5,051 nt of DNA. Origin: an uncultured Eubacteriales bacterium. GTDB taxonomy: Bacteria > Bacillota > Clostridia > Peptostreptococcales > Anaerovoracaceae. Each line of letters opens with the position of its first letter. Within the stretch, counting starts at the first letter, position 1. The stretch is from positions 1-5,051 of the forward strand of contig CACXFN010000041.1 in assembly GCA_902766915.1 (NCBI GenBank). The letters are read 5' to 3'. The notes beneath the pieces were generated by a model. It was given only the letters and a program-made list of their open reading frames with translations, was not told the origin of the DNA and ran no database searches. Both the position numbers and the translations under genes were made by a program. Positions 1 to 5,051 of the stretch are shown one piece after another.

Positions 1-1
1 T

Positions 2-1276
2 CTAAGAAATCACGTAGCCATCTATCCGGCGTCTCACTATGTTACATCAAAGGAAAACATGGAGCGCGCAATTCACGGAATCGAAGAGGAGCTGGTGGAG
101 CGCATTCAGTGGTTCAAGGATAGGGGAAAGCTTTTGGAAGCTCAGAGAATCGAGCAGCGCACCCGTTACGACATGGAGATGCTCAGGGAGATAGGTACGT
201 GTAAGGGAATAGAAAACTATACCAGACACATCAGCGGACTTAAACCGGGCGAGAGACCATATACTTTGATAGATTATTTCCCGGATGACTTCATTACCAT
301 AATCGATGAGTCCCATGTAATGCTTCCCCAGCTTCATGCAATGTATCGCGGGAATCTGTCCAGAAAGACCTCCCTGGTGGATTACGGTTTCAGGCTTCCG
401 TCGGCATTGGATAATAGACCTCTTCAATTCGAGGAGTGGGAAGAGGTTGTGGGGCAGATGATGTTCTGCTCGGCGACACCGGCTTCCTATGAAAAGGAGC
501 AAAGTGGCGGAGTAACCGCAGAGCAGGTCCTTAGACCGACGGGGCTCCTGGATCCGCCTATTTCAGTCCGTCCAACAAAGAATCAGATAGACGATTTGAT
601 TGGAGAACTTAATTCTGTCATAAGTGGTGGCGGGCGAGCCTTTGTTACTACCCTTACTAAAAAGATGGCGGAGAGCCTGACGGACTTCCTTGGTAAAGCG
701 GGGCTAAAAGTTAAGTATCTTCATTCCGATGTGGAGACCCTGGAGAGGTTGGAGATAATACGTGATCTCAGGATAGGGCTATTCGATGTTCTGGTGGGAA
801 TCAACCTGCTTAGAGAAGGCTTGGATATTCCGGAGGTCGAATTGGTGGCGATTTTGGATGCGGATAAGGAAGGATTCTTGAGGACAGAGACTTCTTTGAT
901 ACAGACCATCGGGCGTGCCGCCCGTAATGTGAACGGTAGGGTAATTATGTACGCCGATCATGTGAGCAAGGCTATGAAGGCGGCAATCGATGAAACTCAG
1001 CGCCGCCGCAGTATTCAGGATGCATTTAATAAGGAACACGGCATTGTGCCGAAGAGCGTGGAAAAGGGCGTGAGGGATGTAATCGAAGCGACCAGGGCTG
1101 CAGAGGATGAAACCAAATACCACGGAAAGAAGCCGCTGGAAATGTCCGCTCGCGAACTAAAAGAATATGTTTCAAAGCTGGAAACAGAGATGCGCCAGGC
1201 TGCTGCGGACCTTCAGTTCGAACGTGCAGCAGAATTGCGTGATTTAATATTTGAATATAAAGTAAGATTAAGATAG
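2..1276 (+). CDS. uvrB: UvrABC excinuclease subunit B, 5'-truncated by the window edge
   Basis: UvrB is the ATP-dependent damage-verification helicase of nucleotide excision repair: it is loaded by UvrA and then recruits the nuclease UvrC in the cytoplasm. The reading frame is open from the first bases of the window, starting within the conserved stretch around PASHYVT, so the ATG at 59 is internal and not the start. Of the 424 visible residues, the following motifs can be read: DESH (Walker B/motif II, about residues 102-105), CSATP (motif III, about 156-160), LREGLDIPE (motif V, about 270-278) and QTIGRAARN (motif VI, about 301-309). The C-terminus holds the UVR motif that contacts UvrC (about 382-419, with FERAAELRD). 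The N-terminal Walker A region and most of the beta-hairpin domain lie outside the window. Family length is about 660-670 residues, so roughly the last two thirds is present. The stop is TAG. The frame shows no break. No uvrA follows; the convergent kinase gene overlaps the last 9 bp. Confidence 0.98.
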   Translation, partial: LRNHVAIYPASHYVTSKENMERAIHGIEEELVERIQWFKDRGKLLEAQRIEQRTRYDMEMLREIGTCKGIENYTRHISGLKPGERPYTLIDYFPDDFITIIDESHVMLPQLHAMYRGNLSRKTSLVDYGFRLPSALDNRPLQFEEWEEVVGQMMFCSATPASYEKEQSGGVTAEQVLRPTGLLDPPISVRPTKNQIDDLIGELNSVISGGGRAFVTTLTKKMAESLTDFLGKAGLKVKYLHSDVETLERLEIIRDLRIGLFDVLVGINLLREGLDIPEVELVAILDADKEGFLRTETSLIQTIGRAARNVNGRVIMYADHVSKAMKAAIDETQRRRSIQDAFNKEHGIVPKSVEKGVRDVIEATRAAEDETKYHGKKPLEMSARELKEYVSKLETEMRQAAADLQFERAAELRDLIFEYKVRLR

Positions 1277-3229
1277 ATTTGAAGGAGGGTTACTATGGTC
1301 TATAGGGAATTTGACCGTTACCTTGGTGCCTTTTCCTTCCTCGCTATCTATGTAGAATTCAGCGTTGCTCATTTCCTTTAATCTTAGGTAGATATTTCGC
1401 ATTCCCGAGGATTTATGTTTTTCGGAGCCATTTCCCGTCAGGTTTGCATTGTTGCTATCTGATGAATAATCGCTTCCACTTTTATTATTCATAGATGCTT
1501 CAATTTCCTTTAATCTTTCCGGAGTGAATCCGATGCCATTATCTTCTACCTCTACGACATTATAGTCGCCCTCTGTGTAACTCCTTAACCAAACTGTTCC
1601 ACCGTTTACAGTTTTCATTACACCATGCTTAATGGCATTTTCCACAAGTGGTTGGATTGATAGTGGTGGTACGATGAAATCGCTGGCTTGAATATCATAT
1701 TCTACGCTTAATCTATCTCCGAAACGAACCCTTTCTATATTTACGTAACTATTGATGTGGTCCACTTCTGAAGCGAAGTTGATACCACCTAAATTAGTCA
1801 CATTATCTACATTTGCTCTAAGATAGTTTGAAAAGTCATATATCATGCTGTATGCGGTATCGGGTTCTACCTTAACCAGGGTTCTTATGGAGGAGAGGGT
1901 ATTGAAAATGAAATGAGGCTGAATCTGTCCCATCATTAGTTCCAATTGGCTATCGTGAAGTTTGCCCTGAAGTTCTTCTCTTTCTTCTACACTGTGATAG
2001 CTTCGATAAATATGAACCAGCAATTGACCTATGGCGTAGGCGTTTAGAGAAATCTTTGGCAAGGTGCCTACATCTGTCCATAGTCTATCGCTGCCTATTG
2101 CAAAGTCTATGATAATACCAATTACAACACCAACTACCATGATCACTGTAGCAAAGAATTCAATCCGGTTAGAACGAATTGTGAATGTATTTAGGTTGAT
2201 GCAATCCTTTCCGAAAGATACTTGCCAAAGCATATAGATTAGGTAGACAGAGGAAAGGAAAATAGCTGTGTATGCAATAGGTACAGCCTGATATAAGGGG
2301 AAGTTTATGGCATAAGTGATAATTGTCGCAGCTAATAAGAATGCTGAAAAACCTATAATTAATCCGGTTGTCAGCCTTCGATTCTTTTCCTTAAATTTTT
2401 CGCTGGTATACATTAGAATCAAGACGGATTCAATCATGAGACTGAGGAATGAAAGGAAAAACTTATTGCTGCTACCCATGAGTAGAAGAGGCATCTTTGC
2501 TCTATTTGTAACCCATATACCAATTGCGATGAGCATCAAGCCTGCTATGATTTGACACTTGTCATCATTGTACTTTCTATATATCAATCCCAGAACAATT
2601 AGGACGATACCCAGAGCAAGAACACTTACCGACATACCGTATGGAAGTGCATTTCTTGCTCTAAGGTAGTAGACCAGGGCGTTGTCTTCTCCCAGGTAGA
2701 GGGGTTTAATATACCCGGAAAAACCAAAGTCCCCGGTACTTAATTCTATTGTAAATACTTGACCGGACATACTTTCATCAAGCTTAATCATATTCCAGTC
2801 ATCAGCAAGTATTGAAAACTTAGTTGGTTTGTTTTCCCTAGGGAATTGATAAACGGGAGAATCGCCCACATATGCAGTTAGTTCTTGATGGTAGTTCCTG
2901 GTTGCAACTGCATAGTGCTGTGAAAGCTTAGGTAATTCTTTGGATATTCGTACACTTTTATTGGCGTCAATATGTACATAGGCTGGGAAATCAACGATTT
3001 CATCCACTTCATCTGTCTGAATGCGCCATCCATCGCTGAAAGACTGATATCTATCATCTATGGTCATAGTGCTTTCATCAAGATTAATATTGAGATAAAT
3101 AAAGAGAAAAAGAATACTAATTGTTATTATAAAAGCAAAAATACCCAACATATCTCTTATGGTAGTTGCTGCATTATTCCGCCTTAATTGAGTTTTGCCA
3201 GTCTTACCATGATTGCCGGTTTTATTCAA
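1268..3229 (-). CDS. Membrane sensor histidine kinase, LytS/YehU type with 7TM sensor region
   Basis: This is a two-component sensor kinase expected to autophosphorylate on His and pass phosphate to a response regulator; signal and partner are unknown. I start it at a TTG (653 aa) because GGAGGGG lies 6 nt upstream. The frame runs on to a GTG at 3298, but that has no ribosome site and lies only about 13 nt from the predicted transcript start. Numbering from the TTG: a basic cytoplasmic tail (1-27), one membrane helix (28-49), an extracytoplasmic domain (about 50-197), then about seven hydrophobic segments (199-217, 226-241, 256-274, 288-308, 315-335, 359-378, 391-408), resembling the 7TMR-DISM layout. 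A short linker leads to the His_kinase (PF06580-like) box QIQPHFIFN with H439, the N-box LVENAIKHG (N531), the G1 box EDNGIGF (D563), the G2 box GMRN (609-612) and a final GKGT. All catalytic boxes are intact. The ATP-lid between G1 and G2 carries an extra Ser/Asn/Gly-rich stretch. No PAS or HAMP domain is seen. No response regulator gene is in the window. The gene is visibly more AT-rich than uvrB. Confidence 0.93.
   Translation of the reverse strand: MNKTGNHGKTGKTQLRRNNAATTIRDMLGIFAFIITISILFLFIYLNINLDESTMTIDDRYQSFSDGWRIQTDEVDEIVDFPAYVHIDANKSVRISKELPKLSQHYAVATRNYHQELTAYVGDSPVYQFPRENKPTKFSILADDWNMIKLDESMSGQVFTIELSTGDFGFSGYIKPLYLGEDNALVYYLRARNALPYGMSVSVLALGIVLIVLGLIYRKYNDDKCQIIAGLMLIAIGIWVTNRAKMPLLLMGSSNKFFLSFLSLMIESVLILMYTSEKFKEKNRRLTTGLIIGFSAFLLAATIITYAINFPLYQAVPIAYTAIFLSSVYLIYMLWQVSFGKDCINLNTFTIRSNRIEFFATVIMVVGVVIGIIIDFAIGSDRLWTDVGTLPKISLNAYAIGQLLVHIYRSYHSVEEREELQGKLHDSQLELMMGQIQPHFIFNTLSSIRTLVKVEPDTAYSMIYDFSNYLRANVDNVTNLGGINFASEVDHINSYVNIERVRFGDRLSVEYDIQASDFIVPPLSIQPLVENAIKHGVMKTVNGGTVWLRSYTEGDYNVVEVEDNGIGFTPERLKEIEASMNNKSGSDYSSDSNNANLTGNGSEKHKSSGMRNIYLRLKEMSNAEFYIDSEEGKGTKVTVKFPIDHSNPPSNLS
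1282..1297 (+). other. Strong Shine-Dalgarno plus ATG just after uvrB, antisense to the kinase end
   Basis: AAGGAGGG (1282-1289) stands 6 nt (from GGAGG) before an ATG at 1295, on the same strand as uvrB and 18 bp after its stop. The ATG opens a frame of only 28 codons (stop 1379-1381) with no recognisable product, and it lies wholly antisense to the kinase coding sequence. It could be the relic translation start of a former downstream gene, a real microprotein, or chance, since it also encodes the kinase C-terminal tail. Confidence 0.25.
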
Positions 3230-3233
3230 TGTT

Positions 3234-3240
3234 CCCCTCC
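3234..3240 (-). promoter_or_regulatory. Ribosome binding site that decides the TTG start of the kinase
   Basis: On the minus strand GGAGGGG is followed by AACA and then TTG; the distance from GGAGG to the TTG is 6 nt, which is optimal. The upstream in-frame GTG at 3298 is preceded only by TTAAAAA, with no purine-rich Shine-Dalgarno. The choice therefore rests on a directly visible site, and it removes a 23-residue N-terminal extension that has no recognisable feature. Confidence 0.8.
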
Positions 3241-3317
3241 AAATTAGGTAGCCAGTCTGGAATACTACTAAGCAAGTTGTAAACTTAAAGAATTGCACTT
3301 TTTAACGTAACAGTGGT

Positions 3318-3346
3318 ATTATAACATATCTCTACACATTGATAAA
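3318..3346 (-). promoter_or_regulatory. Extended -10 promoter of the histidine kinase gene
   Basis: Reading the minus strand, a perfect TATAAT (3323 down to 3318) is preceded by TGT, giving the extended -10 form TGnTATAAT. Seventeen bases upstream is only a weak -35 match, TTTATC (3346-3341), which fits a promoter that relies on its extended -10. The start of transcription would fall near 3311, giving a leader of about 80 nt before the TTG start. The leader shows a short AAGTT/AACTT stem with a 3-nt loop but no recognisable riboswitch. Confidence 0.65.
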
Positions 3347-3365
3347 CATGAGATTTCTGATAAAT

Positions 3366-3394
3366 CATACTTAAAGAAATCCATATGCTATAAT
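3366..3394 (+). promoter_or_regulatory. Extended -10 promoter of the acetyltransferase-thioesterase operon
   Basis: A perfect TATAAT at 3389-3394 is preceded by TGC (3386-3388), again an extended -10. The -35 region at about 3366-3371 has no good match to TTGACA. Transcription would begin near 3401, giving a very short leader of about 19 nt that contains GGGAGG at 3407-3412, 7 nt before the ATG. The -10 boxes of the two divergent promoters are about 65 bp apart, so a protein bound between them could affect both genes. Confidence 0.65.
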
Positions 3395-3419
3395 TAATAA
3401 TTCTAAGGGAGGTAAAGGA

Positions 3420-4103
3420 ATGACATACGAAACAGAGAGACTTTATTTTAGACCGTGGAAAATAGAGGACGCAGAGGAGCTTTTTTCTCTGGCAGCTGAC
3501 GAGCATGTTGGTCCACCTTGTGGATGGCTCCCCCATATTTGTTTAGATGAAACCAAATCGATTTTAGAGAGAATTTTGATTAACGATCATACCTTTTGCT
3601 TTATAGATAAGGAAAGCGGAAAGATAATCGGAAATATCGGGATTGACGATGTGCACGATTCTGAGATGCTGGAGCGCCTTAAGTCGGAATCAAAGGAAAA
3701 GGCATCTGCTAGCAACCAATCTGCCCCCGATTCAGGTAGCCAATCTGCCTCCGATTCCGGCAACCAGACTGGTTCCGATTCAGGCAACCAATCTGCCCCC
3801 GATTCCGGCAACCAGGGTAAAGAGCCCGTTTTGATGGAGAGGGAGCTTGGCTTCTGGGTTGGCTATCCATATTGGAACCAGGGTTATATGACCGAGGCCG
3901 TAATAGGCACCATTGATTATTGCTTTGATGTACTGGGATTAACCAGGCTTTGGTGTGGCAACTTCAGCGACAATCCCGCTTCCGGACATGTACAAGAAAA
4001 ATGCGGATTTAAATACGTGTACACCCGTAAAGAATTTTCGCAGCAGCTGGGGAAGGAAGTAGAAATCATAACCCGGTCGCTAGAAAGGTGCGATAATGAG
4101 TAA
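3420..4103 (+). CDS. GNAT family N-acetyltransferase, RimJ/RimL type, with tandem-repeat insertion
   Basis: This is a cytoplasmic acetyl-CoA-dependent N-acetyltransferase (Acetyltransf_3-like); its acceptor is unknown. The N-terminus ETERLYFRPWKIEDAEELF is typical of the RimJ/RimL group. The acetyl-CoA pyrophosphate-binding turn is YWNQGYMTEA (about residues 151-160), preceded by the strand ELGFWVGYP. The late motif SDNPASGHVQEKCGF (about 183-197) matches the conserved N-x-x-S...EKxGF element. Length is 227 aa against about 175-190 for usual members. The excess is a hydrophilic insertion (about 79-139) between the GNIGIDDV strand and the ELGFWVGYP strand, most of it made of four 8-residue repeats. 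The start ATG has GGAGG 7 nt upstream. The last 8 bp overlap the downstream thioesterase gene, so the two are probably co-transcribed and translationally coupled. Catalytic motifs are intact, so I read it as a working gene and not a pseudogene. Confidence 0.92.
   Translation: MTYETERLYFRPWKIEDAEELFSLAADEHVGPPCGWLPHICLDETKSILERILINDHTFCFIDKESGKIIGNIGIDDVHDSEMLERLKSESKEKASASNQSAPDSGSQSASDSGNQTGSDSGNQSAPDSGNQGKEPVLMERELGFWVGYPYWNQGYMTEAVIGTIDYCFDVLGLTRLWCGNFSDNPASGHVQEKCGFKYVYTRKEFSQQLGKEVEIITRSLERCDNE
3711..3815 (+). repeat. 24-bp in-frame tandem repeats, four units plus a partial fifth
   Basis: Units lie at 3711-3734, 3735-3758, 3759-3782, 3783-3806 and 3807-3815 (partial). They encode SNQSAPDS, GSQSASDS, GNQTGSDS, GNQSAPDS and GNQ. 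Units 1 and 4 match at 22 of 24 bases, so the array is probably a recent slippage or unequal-recombination product. Because the unit is a multiple of three, copy-number change would keep the acetyltransferase frame. The encoded peptide is polar, small-residue-rich and probably disordered. Confidence 0.95.
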
Positions 4104-4515
4104 GCGGAAAAGAATTAAATCCCTGGAAGCGGCTAGGGCTTACTTTAGCAAAGATATTTATGCCCTTGAAACAACGGGGATAGAGATAGACGAGGTGCGC
4201 GACGGATACAGCAAGGTTAGTTTGAACCTGGATCGTCGACATGAAAATGCCGGCGGCAAGGTCATGGGTGGAGTTTACTATACCATAGCCGATATCGCCT
4301 TTGGTGTCGCTGCGAACTTTGATAGAGAGCCTACAGTGACCCTGGATAGTCAGATTACCTTTCTGACACCTGCGGAAGGAACGGTCCTGTATGCAGAGGC
4401 TAAAGAAATTAGAAGCGGGATTCACACCTGCTGCTACGAGGTTACGGTGACCGACGATCTCGGAACAAAATGCGCAATTTCGCTGTTTAATGGGTTTAAG
4501 CTGGAAAATAATTAG
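4096..4515 (+). CDS. PaaI-type hotdog-fold thioesterase
   Basis: This is a cytoplasmic acyl-CoA thioesterase-like protein of the 4HBT/PaaI hotdog family, expected to hydrolyse an acyl- or aryl-CoA; the substrate is unknown. Full family length is present (139 aa). The active-site region is visible as RRHENAGGKVMGGVYYTIAD: N51 and G58-G59 precede the hotdog helix, and D66 is the likely catalytic acid. The His usual before GG in PaaI is Met (M57). The following strand VTLDSQITFLTPAEG (about 81-95) is typical of the family. The ATG lies inside the end of the acetyltransferase gene (overlap ATGAGTAA), with AAAGGTG at 4084-4090 as ribosome site 5 nt upstream, indicating translational coupling. The short charged N-terminus is not a signal peptide. 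No terminator hairpin with a T-run follows the TAG, so read-through towards the MarR gene is possible. Confidence 0.88.
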   Translation: MSKRKRIKSLEAARAYFSKDIYALETTGIEIDEVRDGYSKVSLNLDRRHENAGGKVMGGVYYTIADIAFGVAANFDREPTVTLDSQITFLTPAEGTVLYAEAKEIRSGIHTCCYEVTVTDDLGTKCAISLFNGFKLENN

Positions 4516-4535
4516 ATTAAATAGAATCCTCGAAT

Positions 4536-4555
4536 TTATTTCGGTACCGAAATAA
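4536..4555. promoter_or_regulatory. Operator candidate 1: perfect 20-bp palindrome
   Basis: TTATTTCGGTACCGAAATAA is its own reverse complement over all 20 bases. It ends one base before the -35 box of the downstream promoter. It has no loop and no following T-run, so it is a poor terminator and fits instead a site for a symmetric protein dimer such as a MarR regulator. The central GGTACC with flanking TTC/GAA recurs in the second site. Confidence 0.8.
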
Positions 4556-4556
4556 C

Positions 4557-4585
4557 TTGACAAAGGATGCAGGGCATGATACATT
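4557..4585 (+). promoter_or_regulatory. Sigma-A-type promoter of the MarR gene
   Basis: A consensus -35 TTGACA (4557-4562) is followed, after exactly 17 bp, by TACATT (4580-4585) as -10, with TG at 4577-4578 giving the extended -10 form. Transcription would start near 4592, inside the second palindrome. The leader to the ATG is about 87 nt and shows nothing beyond its ribosome site. Confidence 0.8.
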
Positions 4586-4605
4586 TAGTTCGGTACCAAA
4601 CAAAA
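4584..4605. promoter_or_regulatory. Operator candidate 2: imperfect 22-bp palindrome over the transcription start
   Basis: The site is centred on GGTACC (4592-4597), and 9 of its 11 base pairs are symmetric. It shares the core TTCGGTACC with operator 1. Centre-to-centre distance between the two is 49 bp. It overlaps the end of the -10 box and the predicted start site, which is the classic position for repression by occlusion. Confidence 0.7.
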
Positions 4606-4679
4606 ATGAATATTTGTGTTTTGTTGCAAACATGAAGTTTTGAAAATGCAGTGAACGAAATTAGGAAAGGGGATCATAG

Positions 4680-5051
4680 ATGAAAAGAGAATTTAGAGGA
4701 TTTGAAGACGGTAGAGAAAGAACTACAGAAGAAAAACTGTTTTTTATGATGATGCATGCTCCTCATATTATGAGAAGAAGCATGGATGAGGAGAGAGGCC
4801 ACTGTGGTCCGAGACATGGACATGGTCCAGAAAGGCACGGATGCGGTCCTCGCCACGGAATGGAACACGGAGCTGGTTCGCATCATGTACATATGAGAGG
4901 TCCGAACCCGCAGAAGATGAGAGCCTTCGCCCAGAGAAGACTGCTTTCAGTACTTTTGGGATACGAAGATGGAGTTAGACAGAAGGTGCTTGCAGAGGAA
5001 ATGAGAATAAACCCGTCCTCCATCTCAGAGCTCATCAGCAAGCTGGAAGCA
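4680..5051 (+). CDS. MarR-family winged-helix regulator with His/Cys-rich N-terminal segment, 3'-truncated
   Basis: This is a probable dimeric DNA-binding regulator; 124 residues are visible and the rest lies beyond the window. From about residue 85 the sequence RRLLSVLLGYEDGVRQ, then KVLAEEMRINPSSISELISK, reads as the MarR winged-helix: helix 2, then the recognition helix around PSSISELISKLE. Ahead of it, residues 41-71 hold nine His and two Cys (C42, C55), with the hexapeptide CGPRHG occurring twice 13 residues apart; two more His (H26, H29) lie earlier. Such a segment could bind metal, but this is inference. The ATG has AAAGGGGA (4666-4673) 6 nt upstream. Its promoter is bracketed by two palindromes, which argues for autoregulation. 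MarR genes of this kind in Firmicutes are often followed by the transporter genes they control; what follows here cannot be seen. Nearly all Arg codons are AGA (14 of 16). Confidence 0.85.
   Translation, partial: MKREFRGFEDGRERTTEEKLFFMMMHAPHIMRRSMDEERGHCGPRHGHGPERHGCGPRHGMEHGAGSHHVHMRGPNPQKMRAFAQRRLLSVLLGYEDGVRQKVLAEEMRINPSSISELISKLEA

Noticed and set aside
59..61. ATG at 59 as the start of uvrB
   Set aside because: The frame is open to the window edge, and the residues before it (PASHYVT region) are conserved UvrB sequence, so it is an internal Met.
47..502. Minus-strand open frame opposite uvrB
   Set aside because: It is a shadow of the highly conserved UvrB frame and carries no recognisable motif.
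3230..3311. Kinase leader as a riboswitch
   Set aside because: Only a 5-bp stem with a 3-nt loop is visible; no known riboswitch core or terminator/antiterminator pair can be drawn.
3352..3366. GATTT-CTGAT-AAATC inverted repeat as an operator
   Set aside because: Only five pairs in very AT-rich DNA; chance is likely. I mention it only as context for the divergent promoters.
3587..3811. Open minus-strand frame with WLPES repeats opposite the acetyltransferase
   Set aside because: It exists because the 24-bp repeat unit is a multiple of three and keeps all frames open. It has no ribosome site and lies antisense to a well-supported GNAT gene.
4536..4555. Palindrome after the thioesterase as a Rho-independent terminator
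   Set aside because: It has no loop, an AT-rich outer stem and no T-run after it on the + strand. Its place against the -35 box fits an operator better.
4066..4584. Long minus-strand open frame opposite the thioesterase
   Set aside because: The + strand frame has clear hotdog motifs and a ribosome site; the antisense product resembles nothing I know.

Overview
The window looks like a piece of a moderate- to low-GC Firmicutes chromosome, most likely an anaerobic clostridial relative. The signs are strong GGAGG-type ribosome binding sites, TATAAT boxes with an extended TGn element, heavy AGA use for arginine in some genes, and protein families typical of that group. I cannot place it to genus from the sequence alone.

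Layout, left to right. (1) Positions 2-1276, + strand: the C-terminal roughly two thirds of uvrB, the DNA-damage recognition helicase of nucleotide excision repair, cut by the window edge. (2) Positions 1268-3229, - strand: a membrane sensor histidine kinase of the LytS/YehU type, with a cytoplasmic N-tail, an extracytoplasmic domain, about seven further membrane helices and a HisKA_7TM-like core. It converges on uvrB and the two genes overlap tail to tail by 9 bp, with no visible terminator. Its best start is a TTG at 3229 with a near-perfect ribosome binding site, not the upstream GTG at 3298. (3) Positions 3230-3419: a divergent intergenic region with back-to-back extended -10 promoters, one for the kinase and one for the rightward genes. 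(4) Positions 3420-4103 and 4096-4515, + strand: a RimJ/RimL-type GNAT acetyltransferase and a PaaI-type hotdog thioesterase, overlapping by 8 bp and probably translationally coupled. The acetyltransferase carries a hydrophilic insertion built from 24-bp tandem repeats. (5) Positions 4516-4679: a regulatory region with a strong promoter bracketed by two GGTACC-centred palindromes. (6) From 4680 to the window end, + strand: the first 124 residues of a MarR-family regulator with an unusual His/Cys-rich segment ahead of its winged helix.

How the parts relate. The acetyltransferase and thioesterase form a small operon of general acyl-CoA-type enzymes with unknown substrates. The kinase has no response regulator inside the window and so looks like an orphan here. 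The right-hand part reads as an autoregulated MarR switch: one palindrome abuts the -35 box and the other covers the expected transcription start, so a dimer bound at either could block the promoter. The His/Cys-rich segment makes metal sensing a reasonable but untested idea. No RNA genes, insertion sequences or CRISPR arrays are visible, and no convincing Rho-independent terminator was seen.
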